Source: Acidimangrovimonas sediminis
Lineage (GTDB): Bacteria; Pseudomonadota; Alphaproteobacteria; Rhodobacterales; Rhodobacteraceae
Direction of reading: 5' to 3'
Assembly: GCF_002871005.1 (NCBI RefSeq)
Contig: NZ_PHSN01000004.1
Location: 310,001-374,000, forward strand
Length of the DNA: 64,000 nt
A model generated the notes under the pieces. It had not been told where the DNA came from. It was given only the letters and a program-made list of their open reading frames with translations, and did no database searches. Position 1 is the stretch's first letter; each line of letters starts with the position of its first letter. Shown here piece after piece: positions 57,051-64,000 of this stretch. Position numbers and translations under genes: made by a program.

Positions 57051-59422
57051 GTCACCTCATCTTCCCGGCCCGATCCGGCCGTTTCTTGGTCTTGTCCTGT
57101 CGTGTCCGGCTCGGCGCCGCCACCCGACGTGTCCGGGGCGTCCGGGGCGTCCGTCCCGTGCCCCGAGAGCGGCAGCCGGATCTCGGCCAGTGCCCCCCGG
57201 CGCGCGCCGGTGGCGAAGGCGGGCGCATCAACCAGCGCCAGCGTGCCGCCATGTTCCTCGATGATCTTCTTGACGATGGGAAGACCCAGGCCTGTGCCTT
57301 TCTCCCGCGTCGTCACGTAAGGCTCGAACAGGCGGGTGCGGTCCTCGGGCAGGCCGATGCCGTTGTCGGCAATGGTGATCATCGCGACGCCATGATCCTC
57401 GGACAGGCGCACCCGGACCTCTGGCACATAGCCATCGGGTACACCTTTTTCCTGCAGCGTTTCAATTGCTTCGCCCGCGTTCTTGATCAAGTTCGTGAGC
57501 GCCTGGGAAATCATCGTCGCGTCGATCTCGGCCATCAGCGCGCCCTCGGGCAGGTCGGCCGAGATCCGGATTCCCGGCAGGCCGCTTTCCTGCAACACCA
57601 CCGCGTCGCGCACCAGTCTGACCAGATCGTGACGGCGCCGCTCCGGCTCCGGCATCCGGGCGAAGCGCGAAAATTCATCGACAATGCGTCGCAGGTCGCC
57701 GGTCTGGCGCACGATCACGTCGGTGTACTGGTCCAGCGCCTCGGCGTCCTCGCCGGCCAGAGCACGGAACTTGCGCTTGATGCGCTCGGCCGAAAGCTGG
57801 ATCGGGGTGAGCGGGTTCTTGATCTCGTGCGCGATGCGGCGGGCCACGTCGCCCCAGGCCGCCATCCGCTGCGCCGAGACCAGCTCGGTCACGTCGTCGA
57901 AGGCCACGACGTAGCCCTCCAGCTGCCCCTCGGCGTTGCGGCGGCGCGCCACCCGCACAAGCAGGCTTTCCACCCGCCCCATGCGCGAGACCCGAATCTC
58001 CTCCTGCGTCACCTCGGACGTGCCCTGCATGGCGCGCGCGAAGAGGCCGGCGAACTCCGGCACCGCCTCGGCCAGCGCCGCCCCCCCCTGCGCCGCCGCC
58101 GCCTCCAGATCGAGGTGCCTCAGCGCGGAGCGGTTGACGAAGTCGATCCGACCCGTCGCGTCCAGCCCCACCACGCCCGAGGTGATCGAGGACAGCACGC
58201 TGTCGAACTGGCGCCGGCGCTGTTCGGTCTGGCTGTGGCTGTCCATCAGCGCCTCGCGCTGGCCCTTCAACTGGCGGGTCATCTGATTGAAGATGCGGCC
58301 GAGCATGGCGATTTCGTCATCGCCCTCCTCTTCGCGCACCTGCACCTCCAGGTCGCCACCGCCGATCCGCTGCGCCGCACCGGCCAGCCGCCCCACCGGC
58401 CGCGCCAGTCGTTCGGCGAACCACAGGCCCAGCCAGGTCGCCGCCAGGATCAGAATCAGCGCGAACCCGAGGTAGAGCAGCCCGAATTCGAACAGCAGGC
58501 GGCCGCGGTCACGCTCCAGCTGCTGGTAGAGCTGCACGGTCTGCTTGGTCTCATCGAGCAGCTTGATCAGCCCGCCGTCGACCACGCGGGTGACATAGAG
58601 ATAGCGGTCGGGATAGGGTTTCAACTCGACCAGCGCGCGGAATTCGTTGTGCTTGAGATCCTCGATGATCACGGTCTTGCCGGTGCGCGCCTCGGTCAGG
58701 TCCTTGGCCGAGGGAGCGGTGTAGTTGAACAGGTACGAGCGGTCGCCACGGGCCTTGATCTCGCCCGTGCCGTTGATCACGAAGGCCGCGCGCAACCCCC
58801 GCTGGATCCGCGCCTGTCCCTGGGTCAGAAGCTGGCGCACCTCGCCGTCGTCGATGAAGAAGTTCTGCAGCTTCGCCGCGTCGAGGAAATTCGCCAGCGC
58901 ATCGGCATCCTGCGTGATGTCCTGGCGGTGCTCCCCCTCGTAGGCCTGCGCCGCGGCGAGGGAGGCCCCGACGGCCGAACGCACCCGGGTGGAGAACCAG
59001 CCCTCGAGGCCGATGTTGATGGTCAGCCCCGCGAATACCGCGACCAGCACGGTAGGGATCAGCGCGATCAGAGCGAAGACGCCCGTCAGCCGCAGGTGCA
59101 GCCGCGACCCTGCCGAATGCGACCGCCGGTCGGACACCATCCGCGCCACCCGGCCCGCCACCATCGTGGCCACCGCCAGCACGTAGATCAGGTCGCCCAG
59201 CAGCGTCAGCCGCAGCAGCGGCGATTGCGCCCCCTCGTTCAGGGGCCCCAGCGCGACAAAGGTCAGCAGCGCCAGGATCGGCCCAAGCGCAACCAGCGCG
59301 AAGGTCGCGGCTGTCTGGACCCGGCGCTGCCGGCGGAGCCGGCTGAATCGCTGGAATGTTGTGGTGCGCGCTGCCCGCTGCACAGGGTTGACCCCCGATT
59401 CCGGGGATCTTGATGTCCCCAA
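57047..59422 (-). CDS. ntrY: Nitrogen-sensing transmembrane histidine kinase NtrY
   Basis: Encodes about 791 residues. Three or four N-terminal membrane segments, a periplasmic-sized region, a HAMP (RLARPVGRLAGAAQRIGGGD), a PAS domain (about 390-490), the H box [21 protein letters not shown] and ATPase boxes NLIKNAGEAIE and GTGLGLPIVKKII. It phosphorylates NtrX. The C-terminal tail is Gly/Thr/Asp-rich. Start uncertain: TTG 59422 gives this length, an internal GTG at 59383 is possible. Lies 61 bases after ntrC. Confidence 0.92.
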   Translation of the reverse strand: MGTSRSPESGVNPVQRAARTTTFQRFSRLRRQRRVQTAATFALVALGPILALLTFVALGPLNEGAQSPLLRLTLLGDLIYVLAVATMVAGRVARMVSDRRSHSAGSRLHLRLTGVFALIALIPTVLVAVFAGLTINIGLEGWFSTRVRSAVGASLAAAQAYEGEHRQDITQDADALANFLDAAKLQNFFIDDGEVRQLLTQGQARIQRGLRAAFVINGTGEIKARGDRSYLFNYTAPSAKDLTEARTGKTVIIEDLKHNEFRALVELKPYPDRYLYVTRVVDGGLIKLLDETKQTVQLYQQLERDRGRLLFEFGLLYLGFALILILAATWLGLWFAERLARPVGRLAGAAQRIGGGDLEVQVREEEGDDEIAMLGRIFNQMTRQLKGQREALMDSHSQTEQRRRQFDSVLSSITSGVVGLDATGRIDFVNRSALRHLDLEAAAAQGGAALAEAVPEFAGLFARAMQGTSEVTQEEIRVSRMGRVESLLVRVARRRNAEGQLEGYVVAFDDVTELVSAQRMAAWGDVARRIAHEIKNPLTPIQLSAERIKRKFRALAGEDAEALDQYTDVIVRQTGDLRRIVDEFSRFARMPEPERRRHDLVRLVRDAVVLQESGLPGIRISADLPEGALMAEIDATMISQALTNLIKNAGEAIETLQEKGVPDGYVPEVRVRLSEDHGVAMITIADNGIGLPEDRTRLFEPYVTTREKGTGLGLPIVKKIIEEHGGTLALVDAPAFATGARRGALAEIRLPLSGHGTDAPDAPDTSGGGAEPDTTGQDQETAGSGREDEVT

Positions 59423-59483
59423 CCGCCATATTTCGTGGGCTTCCGAAGGTCTATAGCCGAAGCGCCACGCCTCTGTTGCGGTT

Positions 59484-60860
59484 TTACATCAACTTGCGGC
59501 GGCGTGTCACGCGAATATCCAGATCGGTGATCTTCTTGCGCAGGGTATTGCGATTGATGCCGAGGAGATCGGCACATTTCGCCTGATTACCCGCCGTCGC
59601 ATCCAGCGCGATCTCGATCAGCGGAAGTTCGACCTCCTTCAGCACGCGCTGATAGACGCCCGGCGGCGGCAGCGTTCCGCCATGCAGATCGAAGTAGCGC
59701 CGCAGGTGTTTGGCGACCGAGGCCGACAGCTTGTCGGAATCGCCGCCGCCCTTCAGCGGCTCCATCGCCGGCTGGCTGCCCAGCACGGCCTCGACCTCTG
59801 CGCGGGAGATCTCCTCCTCGGGCGAGGTGACCGACAGGCGGCGCAGCGTGTTCTCCAGCTGCCGCACGTTGCCCGGCCAGGAATAGGCACGCACCAGTTC
59901 CATCGCGTCGTTCGACAGGCGGCGGACAAGGCCGGTCTCGCGTTCCGTCCGGGTCAGGAAATGCTCGGCCAGAAGCGGGATGTCGTCGACCCGCTCGCGC
60001 AGGCTCGGCACCGCGATCGAGACCCCGCCGAGACGGTAGAACAGATCCTGCCGGAAGCGGCCCGCATCGATCTCGGACATCAGATCCGCCTGACTGGTGG
60101 CCATCACCCGGGGCGCGGTGTCGCCAAGCGCGTCGAGCATCCGCACGATCCGGGCCTGGGTCTCCATGTCGAAATCGGACACCTCATCGAACACGATCGA
60201 CCCGCCCTTGGCGCGCGACAGCACGGTCGAGGGCCCGTCCATCCCCTGAAGCTCGGCCCCGGTCGCCACCACAAAGGGCAGCGTGCGGCGGTCCGAGAAA
60301 TCGTGGATCGCCCGGGCGATCAGCGACTTGCCCGTGCCGCTTTCGCCGACGATCAGCACCGCCAGATCGGTGTTCATCACCCGCGCGACAAGACGATAGA
60401 GCGCCTGCATCTGGGCGGTGCGGCCGACAAGCGGCAGATCCTCGCCCTCGCCGTCACCGCGGGCGGGTGCGTTGCTCTTGCGCGGGGTCACCTTGCGCTT
60501 CTGGTCCAGCGCCCGGGCCGCCCGCTTCATCAGGTCGGGCAGGTCGAAGGGCTTGGGCAGGTAGTCGTAGGCCTCGGCCTCGGCGGCCTGGATCGCCGTC
60601 ATGATGGTATTCTGGGCCGAGATCACGATCACCGGCAGGCCGGGCCGTTCCTGGCCGATCTTCGGCAGCATCTCCAGCCCGTTTCCGTCGGGCATCATGA
60701 CGTCCGAGATCACCAGGTCTCCCTTGCCCTCCTCGACCCAGCGCATCAGCGTCGTAAGGCTCGACGTCGCATGCACCTTGCAGCCGGCGCGGGTCAGTGC
60801 CTGGGTCAGCACGGTGCGGATCGTGCGGTCGTCATCGGCAACGAGGACTGTGCCGTCCAT
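59484..60860 (-). CDS. ntrC: Nitrogen regulator NtrC, lacking GAFTGA
   Basis: Encodes 458 residues. Receiver Asp53 in [16 protein letters not shown]+ domain with Walker [15 protein letters not shown] and Walker [12 protein letters not shown], and the Fis-type [24 protein letters not shown]. The GAFTGA loop is missing (the region reads [17 protein letters not shown]), as in Rhodobacter capsulatus NtrC, which activates sigma-70 polymerase. Start overlaps the ntrB stop by one base. Confidence 0.95.
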   Translation of the reverse strand: MDGTVLVADDDRTIRTVLTQALTRAGCKVHATSSLTTLMRWVEEGKGDLVISDVMMPDGNGLEMLPKIGQERPGLPVIVISAQNTIMTAIQAAEAEAYDYLPKPFDLPDLMKRAARALDQKRKVTPRKSNAPARGDGEGEDLPLVGRTAQMQALYRLVARVMNTDLAVLIVGESGTGKSLIARAIHDFSDRRTLPFVVATGAELQGMDGPSTVLSRAKGGSIVFDEVSDFDMETQARIVRMLDALGDTAPRVMATSQADLMSEIDAGRFRQDLFYRLGGVSIAVPSLRERVDDIPLLAEHFLTRTERETGLVRRLSNDAMELVRAYSWPGNVRQLENTLRRLSVTSPEEEISRAEVEAVLGSQPAMEPLKGGGDSDKLSASVAKHLRRYFDLHGGTLPPPGVYQRVLKEVELPLIEIALDATAGNQAKCADLLGINRNTLRKKITDLDIRVTRRRKLM

Positions 60861-61990
60861 CAGGTATTCTCCGTCTCTTTGGCGTCTTTGGGGGCGACCG
60901 GCAGCGAGATCTTGAAGACGGTGCGCCCGGGCACCGAATCCACCGCGATCCAGCCGTCGTGGTCGGATATGATCTTCGACACCAGCGCGAGGCCGAGGCC
61001 GGTGCCGTTCTCGCGGCCCGACACGAAGGGTTCGAAGATCTGTTCGGCAATCTCAGCGGGCAGGCCGGGGCCGTCGTCGATGATCTCGACCTGCAGCGGC
61101 AGCGCGTTGCCCGGCCCGTCCTTGCGGCGCAGGCGCAGCGAATGCTCATAGAAGGTGTGCAGGCGGATCACCCCGCCTTTCGGCCCGGCCGCCTCGGCCG
61201 CGTTCTTCAGGAGGTTGAGGAAGACCTGAAGCAACTGGTCGCCATCGGCGAAGGTCGGCGGCAGCGAGGGGTCGTAATCCTCGACGATCAGCATGTTGGC
61301 GGCAAAGCCGACCAGCGCAGAGCGTCGCGCCCTGTCGAGCAGGTCGTGAATGTTCACGGCCTTGCGTTCGGGAGGGCGAAGATTGCCGAACTGCTCCACC
61401 TGCTCCAGCAGCGCGACGATGCGCCGGGTCTCGGCGACGATCAGGTCGGTCAGTTCGCGGTCCTGCGCGTTCAACCCCATCGACAGAAGCTGCGCAGCCC
61501 CCGCGATCCCCGCAAGCGGGTTCTTGATCTCATGCGCCAGCATCTCGGCCATGCCGATGGCCGAGCGCGCGGCGGATTTCACGTTCATCGCCCGGCCCAG
61601 GCGGTCGGCAATATCGCGCGGCGAGATCAGGAGGAGCATCACGTCGCTCTCGTCCGACAGCGGTGCGATCTGGATGTTGCACTGCACCGGCGGCCGGTCC
61701 CCGGTGCCGACGTCGACATCGTGGATGAACAGCGCGGCCTGGTTCTTCTTGACCCGCTCGAAGGCTTCCTCGAGCGGTGCGTCGATCGCCAGCTTCTCGA
61801 AGGCGAGCTGGCCACGCATCGACTTGGCCGAGGTGTTGAGGAACGACTCGGCCGCCGGATTGATATCCTCCATCCGCCCGTCGGGCTGGATCAGGACGGC
61901 GGGCAGCGGCAGCGATTGCCACACCACGCCCTTGATCGGCGACTTGGTGACGGGCGTGGCATCCCCGCCGGGGGGCTTCGACTCGCTCAT
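60860..61990 (-). CDS. ntrB: Nitrogen sensor kinase NtrB
   Basis: Encodes 376 residues, soluble. A PAS domain ([22 protein letters not shown]) precedes the H box [21 protein letters not shown] and ATPase motifs [21 protein letters not shown] and [13 protein letters not shown]. NtrB phosphorylates NtrC according to PII protein status. It overlaps dusB by four bases. Confidence 0.95.
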   Translation of the reverse strand: MSESKPPGGDATPVTKSPIKGVVWQSLPLPAVLIQPDGRMEDINPAAESFLNTSAKSMRGQLAFEKLAIDAPLEEAFERVKKNQAALFIHDVDVGTGDRPPVQCNIQIAPLSDESDVMLLLISPRDIADRLGRAMNVKSAARSAIGMAEMLAHEIKNPLAGIAGAAQLLSMGLNAQDRELTDLIVAETRRIVALLEQVEQFGNLRPPERKAVNIHDLLDRARRSALVGFAANMLIVEDYDPSLPPTFADGDQLLQVFLNLLKNAAEAAGPKGGVIRLHTFYEHSLRLRRKDGPGNALPLQVEIIDDGPGLPAEIAEQIFEPFVSGRENGTGLGLALVSKIISDHDGWIAVDSVPGRTVFKISLPVAPKDAKETENT

Positions 61991-62970
61991 GCCGCGACCC
62001 TTTCCGCGCTGCCGAAGGCGAGCCGCAGCAGGCGCAACACACAGGGCGTGCAGGTCGCAGTCAGGATCTCGCGCCGCAGCGCCGGGTCGACAGTCACATC
62101 GTCCATGTACCAGCCAAGGTGTTTTCGCGCCATCCGCCCTCCGAGTTCGCTGCCGTAAAACTTCAACATCGACTCGTAATGCGTTACTATCATTTCATAA
62201 AGACGATCCCCTATGGGGATCTCCGGGGCCGTCGCGCCAAACTGTGCATGGGCGATCCGGGCCAGCGCCCAGGGCCGGCCCTGGGCCCCGCGCCCGACCA
62301 TCACCCCATCGGCGCCCGATGCCGTCAGCGCCCGCCCCGCGGTTGCGGCATCGGTGATGTCGCCATTGGCGATCACCGGAATCCGCACCGCCTGCTTCAC
62401 CGCGCGTATCGCGGCCCAATCGGCCCGGCCCTTGTAGAACTGGCACCGCGTGCGGCCGTGGATCGTGACCATCGCCACCCCCGCGCCCTCGGCCCGCCGC
62501 GCCAGCTCCGGCGCGTTCAGAAGATCGTCGTCCCAGCCAAGCCGGGTCTTCAGCGTCACCGGAACCGAAACCGCGCCCACCACCGCCTCGATCAGCGTCA
62601 GCGCATGATCGAGGTCGCGCATCAGCGCCGAGCCGGAATACCCGTTCGTCACCTTTCGCGCGGGACAGCCCATGTTGATGTCGATGATCCGCGCGCCCTG
62701 CCCCTCGGCATAGCGCGCGGCTTCGGCCATCCAGTAGGCCTCGCGTCCGGCCAGCTGCACCGCCGTCGCCTGCTCGCCGAACCCCAGCTCGGCCCGCGCG
62801 CGGGCCATGGGTTTCGCCTGCACGACCTCCTGGCTCGCGACCATCTCGCTGACCACGAGGCCCGCGCCGAACGAGGCCACCAGCCGCCGGAACGGCAGGT
62901 CGGTGATCCCGGCCAGCGGTGCAAGCAGCACCGGCGGATCTATCGTGATGTCTGCCAATGGAATGGCCAC
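61987..62970 (-). CDS. dusB: tRNA-dihydrouridine synthase (NifR3)
   Basis: Encodes 327 residues of an FMN-dependent TIM-barrel enzyme that reduces uridines in tRNA. Motifs are LAPLAGITDLPFRRL, NMGCPARKV with the catalytic cysteine, TLKTRLGWDD and HGRTRCQFYKG. This gene was first named nifR3 in Rhodobacter because it heads the ntr operon, as here. Its start is 184 bases from the divergent ispDF. Confidence 0.95.
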   Translation of the reverse strand: MAIPLADITIDPPVLLAPLAGITDLPFRRLVASFGAGLVVSEMVASQEVVQAKPMARARAELGFGEQATAVQLAGREAYWMAEAARYAEGQGARIIDINMGCPARKVTNGYSGSALMRDLDHALTLIEAVVGAVSVPVTLKTRLGWDDDLLNAPELARRAEGAGVAMVTIHGRTRCQFYKGRADWAAIRAVKQAVRIPVIANGDITDAATAGRALTASGADGVMVGRGAQGRPWALARIAHAQFGATAPEIPIGDRLYEMIVTHYESMLKFYGSELGGRMARKHLGWYMDDVTVDPALRREILTATCTPCVLRLLRLAFGSAERVAA

Positions 62971-63154
62971 CTGCCTAATCCTTAAGCGCCCTATCCTTTC
63001 GAGCTACCGACTCCGCCCGCAGATTACAATCGAGTGTCCCCCGGCCTTCGGTCAAAAACCGCCCAATGCACGTTTTTTGGGCAAAAGGCTCTGAGGACGA
63101 GCCGGATTGTCACCCGCAGCACGATCCCATAGACAAGCGGCGACAGGAGACCGC

Positions 63155-64000
63155 ATGAGCCACGCCCCGCGCACCGCCTCTGGCCAGCCCCCGCCCCCCG
63201 GCCTGACTGCCGCCGTCATCGTCGCCGCAGGGCGCGGCATACGCGCGGGCGGCGGACTGCCCAAGCAGTGGCGCGATCTGGCCGGGCGGCCGGTCCTGGC
63301 CCATACCCTCGACGCCTTCCGCGACGCCCCCGGCATCGACCGGATCGTTCTGGTGATCCATCCCGAGGACGCGCCGCGAGCCCAAGCGATGCTGACCCCG
63401 GGAGAGACCCTCGTCACGGGCGGCGCCAGTCGCGACGCCTCAGTGAAGAACGCCCTGGAAGCTATTGAAGAAGATGATATATCCCGCGTCTTGATCCATG
63501 ACGGCGCGCGCCCGCTTGTGTCGCCGCGGCTGATTGCCGAGATGATCGCGGCGCTTGACGATGCCCCCGCCGCGGCGCCCGCACTGGCGGTGACGGACGC
63601 GCTCTGGCGGGGCGAGGCCGGGTTGGTCGCCGGCGTCGTCGGTCGCGAGGGGCTCTATCGTGCGCAGACGCCGCAGGCGTTCCGCTTCGCGGCCATCCTC
63701 GCCGCGCATCGCGCCCATCCCGGCGGCGCTGCCGACGATGTCGCGGTGGCCCGGGCCGCGGGCCTTGACGTCGCCATCGTCGAGGGCGACGAAGACAATC
63801 TGAAACTGACGGTCGCGGCGGATTTCGCCCGCGCCGAGGCGATCCTGAGGGGGCGCGCGATGGATATTCGGCTGGGCAACGGTTACGACGTGCATGCGTT
63901 CGGAGACGGCGACCACGTCTGGCTTTGTGGCGTGAAAATTCCGCATTCCCGGGGGCTTGTGGGGCATTCCGATGCCGACGTGGGCATGCATGCCCTGACC
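63155..64000 (+). CDS. ispDF: Bifunctional IspD/IspF isoprenoid enzyme (partial, 3' truncated by window)
   Basis: 282 codons are visible before the window ends. The N-terminal IspD part (2-C-methyl-D-erythritol 4-phosphate cytidylyltransferase) has [31 protein letters not shown] and AQTPQAFRF. About residue 236 it continues in the same frame into IspF ([14 protein letters not shown], then [14 protein letters not shown]), the metal-binding start of the cyclodiphosphate synthase. Such IspDF fusions are typical of alphaproteobacteria and catalyse two steps of the MEP isoprenoid pathway. ATG 63155 follows CAGGAGACCGC. Divergent from dusB. Confidence 0.94.
   Translation, partial: MSHAPRTASGQPPPPGLTAAVIVAAGRGIRAGGGLPKQWRDLAGRPVLAHTLDAFRDAPGIDRIVLVIHPEDAPRAQAMLTPGETLVTGGASRDASVKNALEAIEEDDISRVLIHDGARPLVSPRLIAEMIAALDDAPAAAPALAVTDALWRGEAGLVAGVVGREGLYRAQTPQAFRFAAILAAHRAHPGGAADDVAVARAAGLDVAIVEGDEDNLKLTVAADFARAEAILRGRAMDIRLGNGYDVHAFGDGDHVWLCGVKIPHSRGLVGHSDADVGMHALT

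Overview
The window is a stretch of chromosome from a GC-rich alphaproteobacterium, most likely a member of the Rhodobacteraceae (Rhodobacterales). The evidence is the dusB(nifR3)-ntrB-ntrC-ntrY-ntrX block followed by trkA-trkH-hfq-hflX, a ctrA gene directly downstream of sciP, an ispD-ispF fusion, an NtrC without the sigma-54 contact loop, and intergenic palindromes of a kind common in this family. It is almost entirely vertically inherited core genome. I see no prophage, insertion sequence, CRISPR array, integron or tRNA gene.

Layout. 1-2.7 kb: end of gyrA, then trmFO and gluQ (tRNA modification). 2.7-7.4 kb (minus): a branched-chain amino acid-type ABC importer whose two ATPases are fused into one polypeptide. 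7.7-10.1 kb: hisI, a NifU/IscU-like scaffold protein, and a soluble chemoreceptor with a C-terminal sensor region. 10.1-14.9 kb (minus): ligA, recG, and then a 40-residue membrane protein behind a perfect alphaproteobacterial LexA box. 15-17.4 kb: ctrA and its antagonist sciP (minus), mnmA (plus). 17.5-25 kb (minus): a complete phosphate operon, phoR-pstSCAB-phoU-phoB, with a candidate Pho box. 25-30 kb: a lineage-specific protein, a PLP-dependent sulfur amino acid enzyme, a gamma-carbonic-anhydrase-like protein, gmk, yicC and a PAS protein. 30.2-33.7 kb (plus): a translationally coupled trio (acyl-CoA synthetase, DsbA-like protein, Bcr/CflA efflux pump). 33.7-44.1 kb: mfd, a membrane protein, hemB, a SYLF lipoprotein, a penicillin-acylase family hydrolase, a beta-hydroxyacid dehydrogenase and a GNAT acetyltransferase. 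44.1-45.7 kb: a gene-free stretch, rpmG and RNase P RNA with clear promoters. 45.8-50.6 kb: a DUF533/TerB-like protein, an amidase, gatA, gatC, a ceramidase-family membrane protein and an MBL-fold hydrolase. 50.8-63 kb (minus): hflX, hfq, trkH, trkA, ntrX, ntrY, ntrC, ntrB, dusB. 63.2 kb to the end: ispDF, cut off by the window.

The genes group into recognisable systems: nitrogen two-component control (NtrBC, NtrYX), phosphate sensing and uptake (Pho/Pst), cell-cycle and motility control (CtrA/SciP, with CtrA-like boxes before ctrA, sciP, the chemoreceptor and the PAS protein), DNA maintenance (GyrA, LigA, RecG, Mfd) and RNA/translation (TrmFO, GluQ, MnmA, DusB, GatCA, RNase P, L33, Hfq, HflX).

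The observation I would follow first is the unannotated LexA-boxed 40-aa membrane protein at 10252-10374, with its own ribosome-binding site and intrinsic terminator, downstream of recG. It looks like an SOS-induced small membrane protein. Other items of interest are the fused Liv ATPase with a degenerate signature motif, the absence of GAFTGA in both NtrC and NtrX, and a family of intergenic palindromes at gene ends.
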